Below, piece after piece: positions 50,997-64,000 of a stretch of 64,000 nucleotides of DNA. Every line of letters begins with the position of its first letter. The stretch's first letter is position 1. The notes beneath the pieces were generated by a model that saw only the letters and a program-made list of their open reading frames with translations, had not been told where the DNA came from and searched no databases. Where the stretch lies: NCBI GenBank assembly GCA_004519485.1, contig CP038130.1:558001-622000 (forward strand), written 5' to 3'. The translations under genes were made by a program, and so were the position numbers. The DNA comes from Nannochloropsis oceanica. Taxonomy: Eukaryota > Sar > Eustigmatophyceae > Eustigmatales > Monodopsidaceae.

Positions 50997-53900
50997 ATGT
51001 ACTCTCCAAGCGCCCGGCTCACAGAGCTCATCTCTTCGTACCTCGGCGACTTCTTTCAGAGCGTTGAAAAGGACCACTTGCAGGTAAGAGGCATGCATTC
51101 GTCAGAGGCCAAGGAACGCAGGCAAATAAATGGCAAATAATTGCCTTGCGGCTCGAACGTCGTGTGTGGTGTGTCGTTTGCTCATCCGCAGGTCTGCAAT
51201 TGAACTCAACCTTTCACAGCTGGGACTCTGGCATGGTGATCTTAGCCTTCAGAATCTGCGCTTCCGGGAGGATGCTCTCATGAAGGTCTGGCCCGATGCC
51301 CCGGTCTCCGTCCACGAGGGGGTCATGGGAGCGCTTCGTCTCAAGGTGGGTTTTCTCAGTTTGTTGTGTGGCCTTGTGACCCATTCCATCTCCCTCCACC
51401 CTTGCATACGTGCCCGAACGTATAAAAACATATAGCACCCACTTAATCTCCATGGATGTTGACCCACATCATCAAATATCATTACAACTTGCGACAGATC
51501 CCATGGGACTGTCTGACGACTGGAAAGGCCTCTCTCATTCTCGATAATGTGAATCTCTGCCTTCATCCTCGGGCTGTGGATGAACCCCTGACGCCTGACG
51601 TATTGGAAAACATGGAAAGCGCTGCTCAGCTTGCCAAGCAAGCCATTGTTCGGCGAGCTGAGGAAGAACTCTACAATATCAAAGGTAAGAATCAGAGGCT
51701 GTCTCCAATTGCCAAGAGTCGATCAGTAATTCATTCAAGCCCCGAATTCCCACCATCTTGGATACGAAATGGTCAGATAATGCCACTTCGTGGTCGTGGG
51801 GATCGTCTCTTCTCACATCCATTGCTACGTCGGTGCTATTAAAGGCCCTGCAAAATATGGAGGTGAATGTGAGAAATCTAGATATAATTCTTCACCACAA
51901 GCAAAAGAGCGCAACCGTGTCCGTTCCGCGGAATACTGCGTCGTCTTTACCATCATCGCCGTCGTCAGGGGCACCAATGTATGGGTGCCATAAATCGCCA
52001 CCGAGATTTTTGTTCGAGAACGAGGAGGAGGAGAATGAGGACGAGGAGGAAAGATGTGGCACCCGCCGGACCAGTGAAAAAGAGCCAAGCCATGACGTGG
52101 TAGGCATCCACTTTCAATGTATTAATATGGATGTCTTGCCATCAGAGGAGGCTCGGCCTCCATGTGGCTCTGCTTCTCCGGCAACCCCTCTTCACCAGGC
52201 AACTCTGACGGCAGGAATGCGGCAGCTCCTCTCCAAGACCGTGACAGTCGATGGCGTGGGCATGTACGTCCATAATCAACCACTGCTGCCCTCATCACCA
52301 ATTTGCAAAGAGGATGAGGGGTATGGCCTAGATTGTGAGGCAAAGGTGACAGCGATGATAGGCTCTTCAACGAAGACAGAAATATCAACCGTTGATATTT
52401 CTTCCTCCCGGTGCCTGCATCGACGATATCCTGCGGACCTTGAAAGTCCTCACTGGATGGTCAAACCTTTCAGTCTCAGTGTTGCCTATAGAGCCTTAAT
52501 GGACTATTCCAAGCATGGTCTTGTCCAGTACCTTAACGTGGAGGTGGCCAAGGAGGTTCGCATCAACCTCACCCGAGAGCACTACCTCTCCGTGGCCGCC
52601 CTCTTTCGCAGCGTGGAAATAGTCAATACCCAGCTGCGGTATTGGCCGTTGCGACCTAAGGCAAGCGTGAGGGAGACACCTGCTGCGTGGTGGCGCTATG
52701 CAAAGGATGTTGTCATATCCGAGATCCGCCGGCAGGAGCAAGGGCCCTTACTTACCTCTTCCCCTTTTTCCAGTGGCACTCCAGTCTCTAGCAGTGGCAG
52801 CACCAGGACTACTAACCGGAGGTGCGCTTGGGGTAATCTTGTAGAGCGCGCTAAGCTCCGCGACCAGTACTTGCTCTTCTACAGGACGCTCCTGGCGGCA
52901 GCAGACCCCGCCCGTCCCGTCGCTATAAGCACAGCGAGGCGCGAGGAGGTACCCACGGAGGTGGCCGAGGCGGCACAAAAGCTCGCCGCGTTGGAGCTGG
53001 AGCTGACTGCTGAAGAGATCCTTCTATATCGGGCGGCAGGTCGGACGAAGGCCAAACTGGACGGATTGACGGAGGGGTCAAGAGGGAGAAGCATGTTGCA
53101 AAGCCTCCGCCGCTGGATGGTTGGCGCAACAGCCGGGATTCCGTTCTCTTGGTCGTCTCCATTGGGCACGACGGAGAGGAAGGCGGTTGCCAGCTTGACT
53201 AGTGAGAGTACATTCTACGACGTGGCGGATGCCGTATTTAATCGCAACGGCCGCTCCATCAACGGCAAGCATTTGGGGGCCGGCGTCAACGACAAGGCGT
53301 CTTGGGAGGATACGATCACCATGTCAGCCTACTTACATGTTAATACGCACTTGCAAAAGGTCGCTCTGAGCCTGGATTCTGTTCAGCTATCCGAGCAGTG
53401 TGTCCAAAGGGTTTTGAAACTGGTCGTGAGTGGGGTGCAAGGCGAGATTTGGATGGCCGTCCCAGAGGAAGAGATGGGTCTGAACGTCTCTGTAGACGTG
53501 GTGGCCGCAACAGACGCACATGGCAAGGAGCTATTAAACTTTGGAAGGGCAACGACGGTACCCTCGAATAAAGCCTCTAGCCGACCTGTGCTTCTACTCC
53601 ACCTCGACCTCTGCCCTCAGGCGATCAAGGATGGCGGCAACGAGCCGGCTGCCGTGACCGACTCAACGTTGTGTGCGTACCTGAGCAAGAGCCGGGTTCG
53701 TCATAAACAAATAACGGTGGAGATACATGCAGCTCCGCTCTGGCTCCACGTTACTCCAACCTTATTACGGGATTTGAATAAGTTCGTCCATTCCTCAAAG
53801 AGTCCCTTCTGCGCGGCCCCGCATTTTCAAACACTTCGCTATTTAGCTGCGTGTCGAAGAGCTTACGCCGTTCCTAGCCACGTGGATTTAATTTTGCGCC

Positions 53901-56900
53901 AGCACGTGACCGTTAACATAGCTGTGTCTCTTGAATCAGTAGAATTTCGACTGGGGGCCCTCCCTCGTCCAGATGGAGAAGCTGATGAAGTGGAGCTTCG
54001 CTTAAAACGTTTCCGCCTTTTTCGTGGGGCTTACCTGGCGGCACTCCTCTTGGCGGAGCAAGAGGCGTCAATAGAAGGGACCTTCATTTTGAAACACGAT
54101 TTGAAACCACCAACTGTCAGAGCACAGCGGCTACTACAGGCCCAGTCCTCGGCCTGCGTGGAGCGCACCTATATTTCGCTGCCCTTCGTCTCCCTGAACG
54201 TGCTTATGGTCCCACGCGAAGCAGACGGAGGGGTAGCGGCCGACGAGGCGGCAGTGCGGCTCCAATTGCTGACTCTACCCGTGACTATTGAGGCGGTGGC
54301 TACGAGGTCCATCTTGCCCGGCCATCCAGGGTATCCTCTATATCGTCTCGACATGCACTTTTCCCCAATCGAGTTCCGTGTCTCACCACGGCGCCTGGAG
54401 GTGATTGCGTTCACCGTCCATTCTTTTCGTACCCATGAAGGCAACAAGAGACGACAAGAACAGAGTCTGCCTTTCCGAGCTGCTCCAGTACCGCCTCGTC
54501 TCTTCCTTCTGTCCAATTTGGTGGATACTTTGGCCGAGATTGTCGTGGACTCGGTGGCTCTGGCAGTCCACAGTGACAGCGACCTCCGGGACCAGCCTCC
54601 ACAGCCTCCTAAGAAAGCGGTTTTAGGCCGCGCAACTCGGCTTTTGACCGACGTCGTAAACTCGTGGGTGCACTTTTCCGACCCTAGAAAGCCCTCTGAT
54701 ATCATTTGGAAGCTTGCAGTGTCCAAAATTGTGGAAGCTGGCTTCTCGAAGGAGTCGTCGGAGAAGGCTCTTGGGATGCTGCTGCAAAAGTTTCGATCTA
54801 AGAGCTTTCTGGATTTGGAGGCTGAAATGCAAGGGCACTCTTCGGATGGGTGCAAAATGCAAGCAAATCTAAATGCATTTGCCGTAAAAGTGGGCAGGCA
54901 GCTTGGTAAGCTTTTGCTCCCAGACATGGTGTATTTGAACAAGCAATGTCCTCTTTTTTATTTCATGGCGAAAGGGCTGGATGTGAGCTACGTGAAGCTG
55001 GTATACGATGAACGCCTCTCTTTGAGCGCGGAAAAGTGCTTTGCTGAGGATGAGGGCCAATGTGTGGTCTTTCAGGTGGTCGCCAAGCCTGCAGCAGATT
55101 CCACAACCGCGGGAGGAGATGAGGGGAAATGCAAGAACCCTGGCTGGGGCACGCCGGCAAAGACCTCCGACCATCGTACCTCCTCCGGCTGCCAGTGTCG
55201 CGCCCAGCAGCACAAGCAAAAGCAAAAGCTTCAGATGCAGGACGCCACAGCCTTGCAAACACATGCGAAGGCGCTAACTGTAAAGTTGACCAAGCAGGAC
55301 CATAAATCCGGGTGGGGGCGGGGTGGCTCCTCCACATCATCCCTGCGACGGGCCGAGCTGGGCTTCACAGGAGCTGCTGGTGGTATGTTTGACAAGCACG
55401 TGACCGTTCGGCTCAGCGATTTGTCTGTACTCTTTAAACTGGATCGTGTAGCCGCATACCTCGACGGCCTTGCGGTAATTTACCAACGGCTGCTTATACC
55501 CTTGACCGCGCCTCCATCCGCTACGGCCTCAACCCCTCCCTCATGCCACTCGTCCAGTGTCTTTGACTTGCCATTTAAGGAAGGAGCTGAGTCGTCGGCA
55601 CATATGGAGCAGATAGTGGATATTCGCTGGGCATCGAGCAGTATGGTCTTTGTGAATGAGGAGAAAGCCTACTTCAAGGTCATCTCAGACCACGTGGGCA
55701 GCGAGGTTATCCAGCGCAGGCAAATGGGGAAGTCACCGCCGGCGCCTACCTCCATCGCTGTGTCCTGCGAGAACATGCTAGTGGAGGACCTCACGCCGGG
55801 TGGGGAGGATTATCCTGTTGTCATCAGCAGAGTGACTGGAAAATCGGGAGACGGTGGCGGTCACTTTCTTCCTCCGCTGCCCATCTTCAAAGTGCGATAC
55901 CAGGGAGGGGAGCTTCCGGAGTTGGAGGTGGAAAGTCACTGCATGCGCGTGTGCTTCACCATCCGCTTCCTCAAGTTGTACCTTGGTATGCAAAACACGG
56001 GAATCCTGCCCCTGGTGCAAAAGGTTATTAACTTCCCCAACGGTCCTCCGGCTCTTACCTCTTCGCCTTTTATTTCGTCCCTGTCGATCCCAGCAGCTGT
56101 ACGTAAGTGGAAATTTGATGCGCACGATTTGACTGTCATCCTACCCCGAAATTCTGGCGAGACAGACCTGGGCGCGTTGAAGGTAAAGTACCTTCACGTG
56201 GATAGCTATATGAGCAAGACTACATGGAGCCTGCCGGAAGCGAACGATGTCTCGAATGTCATCAGCGCGGCGAACGAGGTGCCTGTGCGCCAATGTAATG
56301 CTGCATCCTCTTACGCGGGAATGGATGAATCCAATCATTTACTTTCGGCTGCTTCTGCTGAGCAGGTCAGCTTTGGAGATGAGGAGGAAGACGAGGGCGA
56401 ATTTTTTTATGCAGAGGAGGGCGATGCACCAAACGTTACGGAGCGGGATAGGCAGTTGCACCATTCGGCTGCTATTCGGCGGGAAAATATTGGGGTGGTA
56501 GGGCCGGCGTTGTCCAAGGAGGGGGCCTGTCACAGGTATGCGGTTGCCGCCCGGGATGTGCAGTTGCTGGCAGCGGTGGTAACCAAAGTTACCAAGGCCG
56601 ACGATCTGTCTCAATCTCGGGTTTGGGGCAGCGTGGAGGATGGACATCCCGTCTATGTGTCTGTGAAACCAGCCAGCAAGTCAACGCATGGAACCTGTGA
56701 TTTCCATTGGAAGGAACTGACCAGCGATACGACGGCCTTTGACCTCTACTGGGACAGCCTAGATGAGACGCGGGCCCGGTATCTTTTAACTTTCCTCTCA
56801 CCCAGCTTGCCAAGAGCCGCCGCTGCTTTTGATGCCCAGGTAACGATGACACAACTTTACTTGCTATTTAGCGTCTGGTACGATAACCTCTCAGAGGGGC

Positions 56901-59900
56901 CACACTTCTACGCACTGGACGACCTCTTTGCTCCGGAGGCTTCCAGTTCAACTCCCCCTGTATTGTTTCCCGATATTTGGCCTCTTTACGACACGCAGCC
57001 TTTTTTCCAGCGGCTGGCAGACCATAAGACCGCTTGGGACTTCGGCCTCATTGCCCCCACACTCTCATTAGCCCTCCGCTTTGATCGCGATACTTTCTTG
57101 ATGCAGCCCCCGTCTTTTTATATGGCGGACAACGGTCTTCGATCCTCTATTTTGGATGTGGCGCAGATCGACCTGGGCAATGCCTATTTGAATGTCTCCG
57201 GAGGAGAAGGCGCAGTGAAGCTGAGCTTCGGGGCAGGGTTCATGCAGGCTGTGGACCTACGTGTCCCCCAGCGCACATTGCAGCGGCAATTTTTACGCTG
57301 CGGTGTTCCACTTTCAGCCGTCAGACCGGCCTCAGCGTTGAATATGCCAAGTTTCATAGACCCAAGTTTCGGCTTCACGACCGACTTGAAGAGCGTAGTT
57401 CCAGCTTTGCCCCTCCAAGTCGCGCTTTCCATTACTCCAGACAACTGGATGTGCATAAATGTGGGCCTTAAGGATGCTGAGGCCTTGCATAAAGATCTTA
57501 GTTTGGTCTGGCCGGTAATTGACATCTTCTCCTACTACTTTCGCTTTCCCATTTACGGGAAGCCTGACCTGACTTTTGGGGCGACCATGACGAGTGGACC
57601 TGGTCATCAAAGCCCGCGGGTCATGAGTGCAGGGTCTCAAACTCTGCTGCTCTCGGGAGGCACCGACGTCCGGATCTGGGTCACGCGACCTTGCCTGTCG
57701 GTGCTGGAGGATGCATTAGCCAAGGACACAGCCACACTGGTGGTGGATTGTGCGGCTGACCTTTTGTACCGCTATAAGGGCGACATGATGGGCTCTACTC
57801 TCATGCATTTCCGCAGCGAAGCCTTATCCCTAGGGCTTGGCACGGGCTTTGACGCGGCCCAATCAGTCAGACGGCTGCTCTCGAAGGGGCAATGGGGCCC
57901 AAGCGTGGCTGACTCCCGGATCGTGGTTGACGGTCTGTCGCTGGATTTGCTGTACTGCTATGACAGGGGCTCCAACCACCTGGAAGTACAAGCATCGTTG
58001 CCTGCGATTGAGAGGATACGTAACACTAACAAGCCCCAGGAGGATCCTTTCGTGCAACCGCCACCATTTGCTGTCCATCCTTTGGAAAAGCCCTCGCGTT
58101 GCTTGACTCTCCCCCGGGCCACTTTTGCGTCGACGCTGCGACGACCTTGCTATATTATGGGCAGTCATGTGGACTTGGCTTTTATCCTAGGCACTGTTAC
58201 AGTCTTAATGGGCCCAACGCCTGAGGCATTAGTAGACTTGTGCCAGGAATTGCGAGGATTCCACGCTGATGCTCTACACCAAGCACATTCACGGGAAGGA
58301 CGGAAAGGACTACGAAGCGCATTTGCCAGCCATTTTCAGTTCACACGTCGTGCGAAAGGTGCGATCAGTAACAAGGCTTGGCCTTCTTGTGATCCGGCTT
58401 TAAACAAGACCCTCGCAGCCGTATCGGTTAGTGCGTTGGATGGACATGTCGGCGATGGCAACGAGAATGAGGAGGAGTCCGCACTGACCTGCCAGGTAAC
58501 AGTGGAGGTAGCGAGTCTGAAACTTCTCCTGCTCGATCCTACTCTCGGCCTACATCTACCACTCCTCAAGTTGGTGATTGGTGAACTCCACGCCATGGTC
58601 TGCAACGGTCCAAACTTGGATGTGGGCGTTGCTTCTGGTGATGTGGCCGTGCCGGATGCTTTCAAGCTCAGCAGGCAGCCAGGCCAGGAAGTACCACTCC
58701 AAAGTCTTCTCTCAACGACTCCATCTTTAGGCAGTCCCACACGAATCTTGTCCCGGGCACTCAACGTCAGTTTGCACGTGCGGTTCTGGACCGACTACTT
58801 TAATATTGCGCTGAAGTGCTGGGAGCCTTTGTTGGAGCCGTTTGCATGCAGGGCGCTGTATGAGGATGGACTAATCCGCGGCAGAGGCCTGACAGTCCGC
58901 TCTTATTGCCCACTGCTGGTGAATTTTTCAAGCGCGTTTCTACAGACTCTTGACTACACTTCACGCTTGGTTCAGCAGATCAATTCCGACGTGTTCCATT
59001 TTGACAAGCTCTATCTGCTGCTGTTCACTACTGTCTACAACCCTGAGGTGGCTGCTTGCATTTTCAGCAGCGAAGCTCTCGTCAGTACTTGCAATGAGGG
59101 ATTGCCCTCCTCGAGTCGGGCTAGGCTTCCCTCGACTACGATGAAAGAGATTCGATTGAAAAATCCTCCATCGTCGCTTTTCTCAATGCTTGGCAGCGAT
59201 CGCTTGCGCATCACTCACGAGTTTCCTAAACCTCTCCTCCCCGAAACCCGGGCGCCTTTCTCAATCTGCAACCTTACGGGTCAAGTCGTTCGATGCTTCC
59301 AGCCTCATGCAATCACTGATACAGCTGCAGTGTCCTTGCAGTACCTGAAGCATGGAGCGGTAAGTCGCCTGTCCTTCGGAGCGACTATGACAGTGTTGCA
59401 GAATCTGCAATCTCTTGAGGTGCCCTTTGATGTGAACCGAGACCTCTTCCTGCCAGACGATGGACAACCAGCCGATTCGAGGGAGGTGGGCCACGCTTCG
59501 ACTAGTCATGGGCGCTCTCTATCCTCACCTGTACTTGCACAACAGCAGACCCATAACCACCAGGAGCAATTTTTCCGCCTTTTGAACAAGGGATGGAATA
59601 TTTCCGTGCAGCTGTCAGGCTATCGATGGCTGACATGCGTATCTGCCGATGCTCTTGGGGCTCGGTTTGAGAGTTTGCGGCCCTTACCAGGTCATTTGGA
59701 GGCCGAACGGTTTTATGGCGACTGGAAGGCTCACAATGCGCTGAAGCTGGTGAGTGAAGTCCGTTTGCTGGACGGATGCCGGCAGCTGACTTTGCGGTCA
59801 GTATTTCGGGTCCGAAACTGTACGAAACACGATGTCGTACTCCTAGCTCACCCAAGCCCTGATTACCGACCCTCTCGCGAGGATCTGGATGAACACATTG

Positions 59901-62900
59901 CCCAAAATGACGGTACCAAGGAGGCTAGTGATTCTCTGGTAGGCACATCGGTGACGCTGGTGCCTGGCGGAACTTTTAATGTCCCTTACGAATTGTTGAG
60001 GCTGGCTACAAGGACTGGTACAAGCTCGGGCTTTTTGTCCACTTTGGGGAGGATTTGGATCAAGCCAAAGATGTGGCCCGTCTCCGAGGAATGCGTCGCG
60101 GGTAAGTATCCCCGTTGCATCGACCAGGTCGACTTCAGCACCGAACCAATTGACTTAAAGATGCTAGTGGACGAATCAGCAAGGCTTTTTGAAGCCTCAC
60201 TCCACCATCACGCAGGCCACGATCCGTCACGCGACATAAACTCTCCTTCATACTCTACCACCATGCTGCAGCGGCAGGCCCGGCATCTTCTATGTCCCCA
60301 CTCAAGTGTCAGCGATCAGCCTGCCCCGACTTCATCCTCATCGATATCAACGTCCACCAGTACCTCGCCTCCCGTCAGCTACTGCTTGGAAGTGGTGCGT
60401 ACGGAGCTGAAGAAAACTTATGTCAGCGGTAGCTCTGACGAGATCGTTGGGTCTGTAGGCAAGGAGCTTGGGGATGCCCCTTGTAAGCGTATCGACGCTC
60501 CATCCCGTTGGAACAGCAGAAAGGGGCAGGCTGTGCATGATCCAGTGGAGTACATGATTCTGATTCACCCTCCACTGGTCCTGGAGAATCTTTTGCCTGA
60601 GGCCTGCACTCTTGAGCTGCATGATTTCAGGAGCGACGCTTTCCTCTGGAAAGCACGCCTCCAGGCCGGCCAGTCTCTGCCCGTCCACGACGTGCGTCTC
60701 GACTGTCCTTTGACACTCATCGTCCAAACTGAGTATTGTCGCAGTCCTGAAGGTGCTCTCATCCATAAGGGCATCGGGACCGGAGGGGTCTATGCTGGAG
60801 CCGGGAATAACGAGGTGGCAAAGTCCATATTGATGGTGGACTCTGAAAACCAGAAGCTGCTATTGGATCTCCACCATCAAGGTGGTGGAGCAGCTCAGCG
60901 GAGAACTACGTTGTACTGTCCTTACTGGCTGATCAACAACACCAATTGCGTGCTCACGTATCTTCAGGAGGGAAAATTGACTCCTCCGGCTGGCACTCTA
61001 GGAGCGGTTGCCTTTGCCAAGGCAACAGCGTCGGCAACGACTCCGGCAATACTGCCTGAGGGTGGTACTTTCAATTCACCTATGACCACTTTTCCTGGGC
61101 CAGGTGTGGGGAAGCTTTCTATTCCTCACATGGCGCCCTCAAGCGGCATCGATTACTTTGAGCCCCGGGACCAGGAGGACAGTTCGTCAAAGCCCTTTCC
61201 GATGCAGAGTGCAGACCTCACGCAAGCTGGCATTTCTCCTTTCAATATATCAAATTTGAACACGAAGCGGCACAAGCAGTACCCTGGCGAGGAAGGGCTT
61301 TCTCAGTTTCACAGGAAAGTGAAAGGGGGGCTGAGAACCAATACCACCAAGATGTCGACACACTTCACGGACTCGTACAGCCTTGATGAGCTCTGCGATA
61401 GCTCCTTTATGTTCAATTTTGCCGGGGATACCGTCTTGACCTTTGGACAACAACGATTAAAGGTGAAAGTCAATGACTCATTTTGGTCAAAGGGCGTCTC
61501 ACTTGACACTGTCGGAGTAAATCAAGTTTTGACGGTGAGGCATCCGCAGTGGGGCGATATGGAGATTGGCTTTATAATCAATATGGCGCCTGGGCGGCTC
61601 GGTCAGTTCACAAAAGTCGTTTTCTTTTGCCCTCGTTATGTGGTCTGGAACCGGCATCCACTGCCTCTTTATCTCTCTCAGGCCTCCACGTACTTTCGTT
61701 TGGGTCACATTTCTGACGAGATAGGCAGCCATAGAATTGCTCAAGCACATTTACCGCGCAGTAATGAGAAGCAAGTGACCGTGCAACTGAAGGGAAATTA
61801 CGACAAGAGCGCTCCTTTTCTCATCGACGATGGTTTGGACTTGTGCCTGAAGCTGTCCCGACAGACTGATTTGTCACGCGTTAAGCACCTCATGACTCGA
61901 AAGGCCCCAGAATTCGACGTTGTCCTGCCACCTTGCCAGGAAATCGGCCTTTGGCTAGAAACGGACTGGAACCACCAGCACTTGATTGTTAAGGGTTTGA
62001 AAGCCAACAGGTGGGCACAAAAGACCGAGATTCAAAAGGGAGATGTGCTGCTAACAATTGAAGGCCAGTCAATCGCCGGAAAGAATTTTAAGAAGGTCAT
62101 GGCCGCGCTAAAGGAACTTCTGGCGACCACCGGGGCCACGCTGCGTTTCCGGACTCACGAAGAGGATATGCGTCTGCTCCGTATGCGTGCTTTGGGCCAG
62201 CTGGTGATGGACGCAAAACATAATCTGGAGACAGGCAATGGTGATAAGGTGCATAGTCGATCGGTGAGTGGTGGTAATTTTGGCCATTTATTTACATATG
62301 CTCTTGACTGTGCTTATCTTCGCCAGTTGATATTCAAAATCAAAAATATTATTAGTTAAAGCCATGTTTCACGTAGGCAACTGAAGTACTGCACAACAGA
62401 TGCAGGCGCTTCAATCGAAATATTGGTTAGGGTTAGCAATGCTTATAACGCTTTTAACATACATTTATGCACACAGGAGGGCCCCGAGTACATCGCAGTC
62501 CAGCTGAAGCCGGTTGGTCCCAGTGTTTATATTATCGTGAACAGGCTAGATCCGAGCACAAATCCGCCGTATCGCATCGTAAACAGGACGAAAAACTTTA
62601 TGGTCTACTTTCGGCAGCTGGGCTGTGAGTCTCATCCGTGGGTCTCATTAGGTCCGCATGAGTCCAGCATGTACGCCTGGGAGGAGCCTATGAAGCCCCA
62701 TAAGCTGGATCTGCGAGTCGCCGCCAAGAGAAATATGCCAGGACGGCGTGCTCCACCTACCGGCGAAGCGGTTTCTGAAGTTGAGCGGCGGGGCTTCTTC
62801 TGTCGCGATGTGCCGAATGAGTTCACGACCAAGAACTCCTCTGTTCGTGTCCGCTTAGATGAGATTGGTTTTACACATGCCATCCCGCTCCAAGAGCCCT

Positions 62901-63859
62901 ACACAGATGATGGACATAGTCTGATTGCACGCGTAGGGACTGAAGGGACGACTCGAGTCTTATATGTGTCGAAGGATGGCTCAGCAGAGGAATCTATAAG
63001 CGTAGAGAAGCGACAAGAGGAGTTGGCCAAGCTCCGGCAGGTATACGTTGAGCATCACGACGTATACAGTCAGCTTACCGAGGAACTTGCACAGCATGCA
63101 CGCCAGCAGTATTTTTTGAGTCCCCTGAGCCAAATCAAGGATCTAAATCTGAGCGCGATCGAGGACGCAATTGGTAGCCTCCAAGCTGAGCTGTATAATG
63201 CCGATCCGCACATTCGAGAACGCCATCACTTATTGGTGGAGGTGAAAGAGGCCAAAGGATTGCGGGCAGGAGATGTTTCGGGCCTTTCTGATCCATTTGT
63301 GCAAGTGAGCCTAAAGATCCAGGACCGGCTTTTCAAACGTGATCCTACCTATCAACAGCAGTATACGACATATGTAGTAGACAAGTCTCTGAACCCAAAG
63401 TGGCAAAACCAGCTGTTTATCTTCAAGGTTCCTCCACAGGCCGTCGCGAATCCAAAGGCATATTCTATCCATGTAAAGGTGAAAGATTTTGACGGCCCCA
63501 TGAAAAAGAGCGACTTTTTGGGGCGGATTGATATGCAATTGGACGTGCTGGAAAATGAAATGGAGTTGGACGGCTGGTACTTCTTGACACCGAATCCTCA
63601 CCTTTTTCAGCAGTCAATGCAAATGGGCGCAAACCAGCCAGACTTAGGTGCCATACACCTGCGCATGCGGTGGATCCATTCGTTACAGGGCCTTGTCAGC
63701 AACCTGGAAGACTGGACCAAGAGCAAAATGCTTGAGTTAGAGATCCAACAACAACAAATGGAGAAGGAGAAGCTCCAACAGGAAGGTGCCGTGGATCACC
63801 ACTTGCAACTTGAGAACGACGGACCGATCAATCACCGGAAACTAGCGAATGTCAGGTAA
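50997..63859 (+). CDS. VPS13: VPS13-type bridge-like lipid-transfer protein with PDZ-like and C2 domains
   Basis: Five exons are read: 50997-51083, 51220-51345, 51498-51684, 51777-62263 and 62477-63859, giving about 4,089 residues. Exon 4 alone is 10.5 kb. The N-terminal chorein domain is clear: ELISSYLGDFFQSVEKDHLQ, LGLWHGDLSLQNLRFREDAL, then ALRLKIPWDCLTTGKASLIL. A long beta-rich groove follows, as expected for a protein channelling phospholipids between membranes. The VAB/SHR-BD-like region lies late in exon 4 (TTLYCPYWLINNTNCVLTYL; FFCPRYVVWNRHPLPLYLSQ). Residues ~3525-3600 look like a PDZ domain (LIVKGLKANRWAQKTEIQKG, DVLLTIEGQSIAGKNFKKVM). Near residues 3880-4010 is a C2 domain (LLVEVKEAKGLRAGDVSGLS, DPFVQVSLKIQ). 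The usual ATG_C/PH end is not seen. The stop overlaps a possible donor (CAG-GTAATG), so the gene may extend past the window. Confidence 0.88.
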
Positions 63860-64000
63860 TGATAGAGATAGAATCGGCGAGTCATAAAATGAAGCGTATG
63901 CGCATTTAGCCTTAGTAATGTCTATGTTCATAATGGTCATCTCAGAAACTGAAAATCACGACAGGCGCAAAGACTTTTTAACGTTGTGACAAGTACATAT

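Noticed and set aside
51190-51219. Earlier acceptor for VPS13 exon 2 at the GCAG near 51190
   Set aside because: In the phase required by exon 1 it hits a stop. The acceptor CACAG at 51219 joins DHLQ to LGLWHGDL exactly as in chorein domains.
51685-51716. Very short 32-bp intron in the VPS13-type gene
   Set aside because: Too short for splicing. The acceptor at 51776 gives a 92-bp intron and the same downstream frame.

Overview
This is a compact nuclear segment of a photosynthetic eukaryote, most likely a eustigmatophyte stramenopile of the Nannochloropsis/Microchloropsis type (inference). Genes alternate strands every 1-4 kb. Introns are mostly 80-320 bp with GT..AG ends. Several proteins begin with a signal peptide followed by an A/S/C-F motif (SSAFKA, CRAFTPP, LQAFVPC, LKCFAAA), the bipartite plastid-targeting signal of algae with red-derived secondary plastids. 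No rRNA, tRNA, CRISPR or bacterial operon was seen.

Layout. 0.5-16.4 kb: HIT hydrolase, Kae1/OSGEP, DAD1, an AGPAT-like acyltransferase, a 12-exon UNC-45 chaperone, TRM10, an unrecognised plastid membrane protein, an M20 amidohydrolase and a plastid-addressed mitochondrial-carrier-family protein. 17-28.3 kb: a secreted LEA-like protein, a tail-anchored coiled-coil protein with a polyglutamine tract, V-ATPase subunit G, a peroxisomal 2,4-dienoyl-CoA reductase ending in SKL, a FAM210/DUF1279 protein and an unrecognised basic protein. 28.9-39 kb: topoisomerase VI subunit B, a CAP-Gly protein, EMC4 and Ctf4/WDHD1. 39.2-41.7 kb: an insertion bounded by imperfect 38-bp inverted repeats, read as a DNA transposon. 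42.2-49.7 kb: TruB, HCF101, a YacP-like NYN nuclease and TAB2, a run of probable plastid proteins for RNA work and photosystem I assembly. 49.9-63.9 kb: ERG28, then a VPS13-type bridge lipid-transfer protein of about 4,089 residues with a 10.5-kb exon, a PDZ-like insert and a late C2 domain.

Most genes form head-to-head pairs sharing 260-560 bp upstream regions and tail-to-tail pairs separated by 85-630 bp. Exon joins were inferred by eye from GT/AG sites, reading phase and continuity of family motifs. Most give an exact open frame with a length typical of the family, but none is confirmed by transcripts. Several introns are multiples of three without stops, so intron retention would give longer in-frame proteins.
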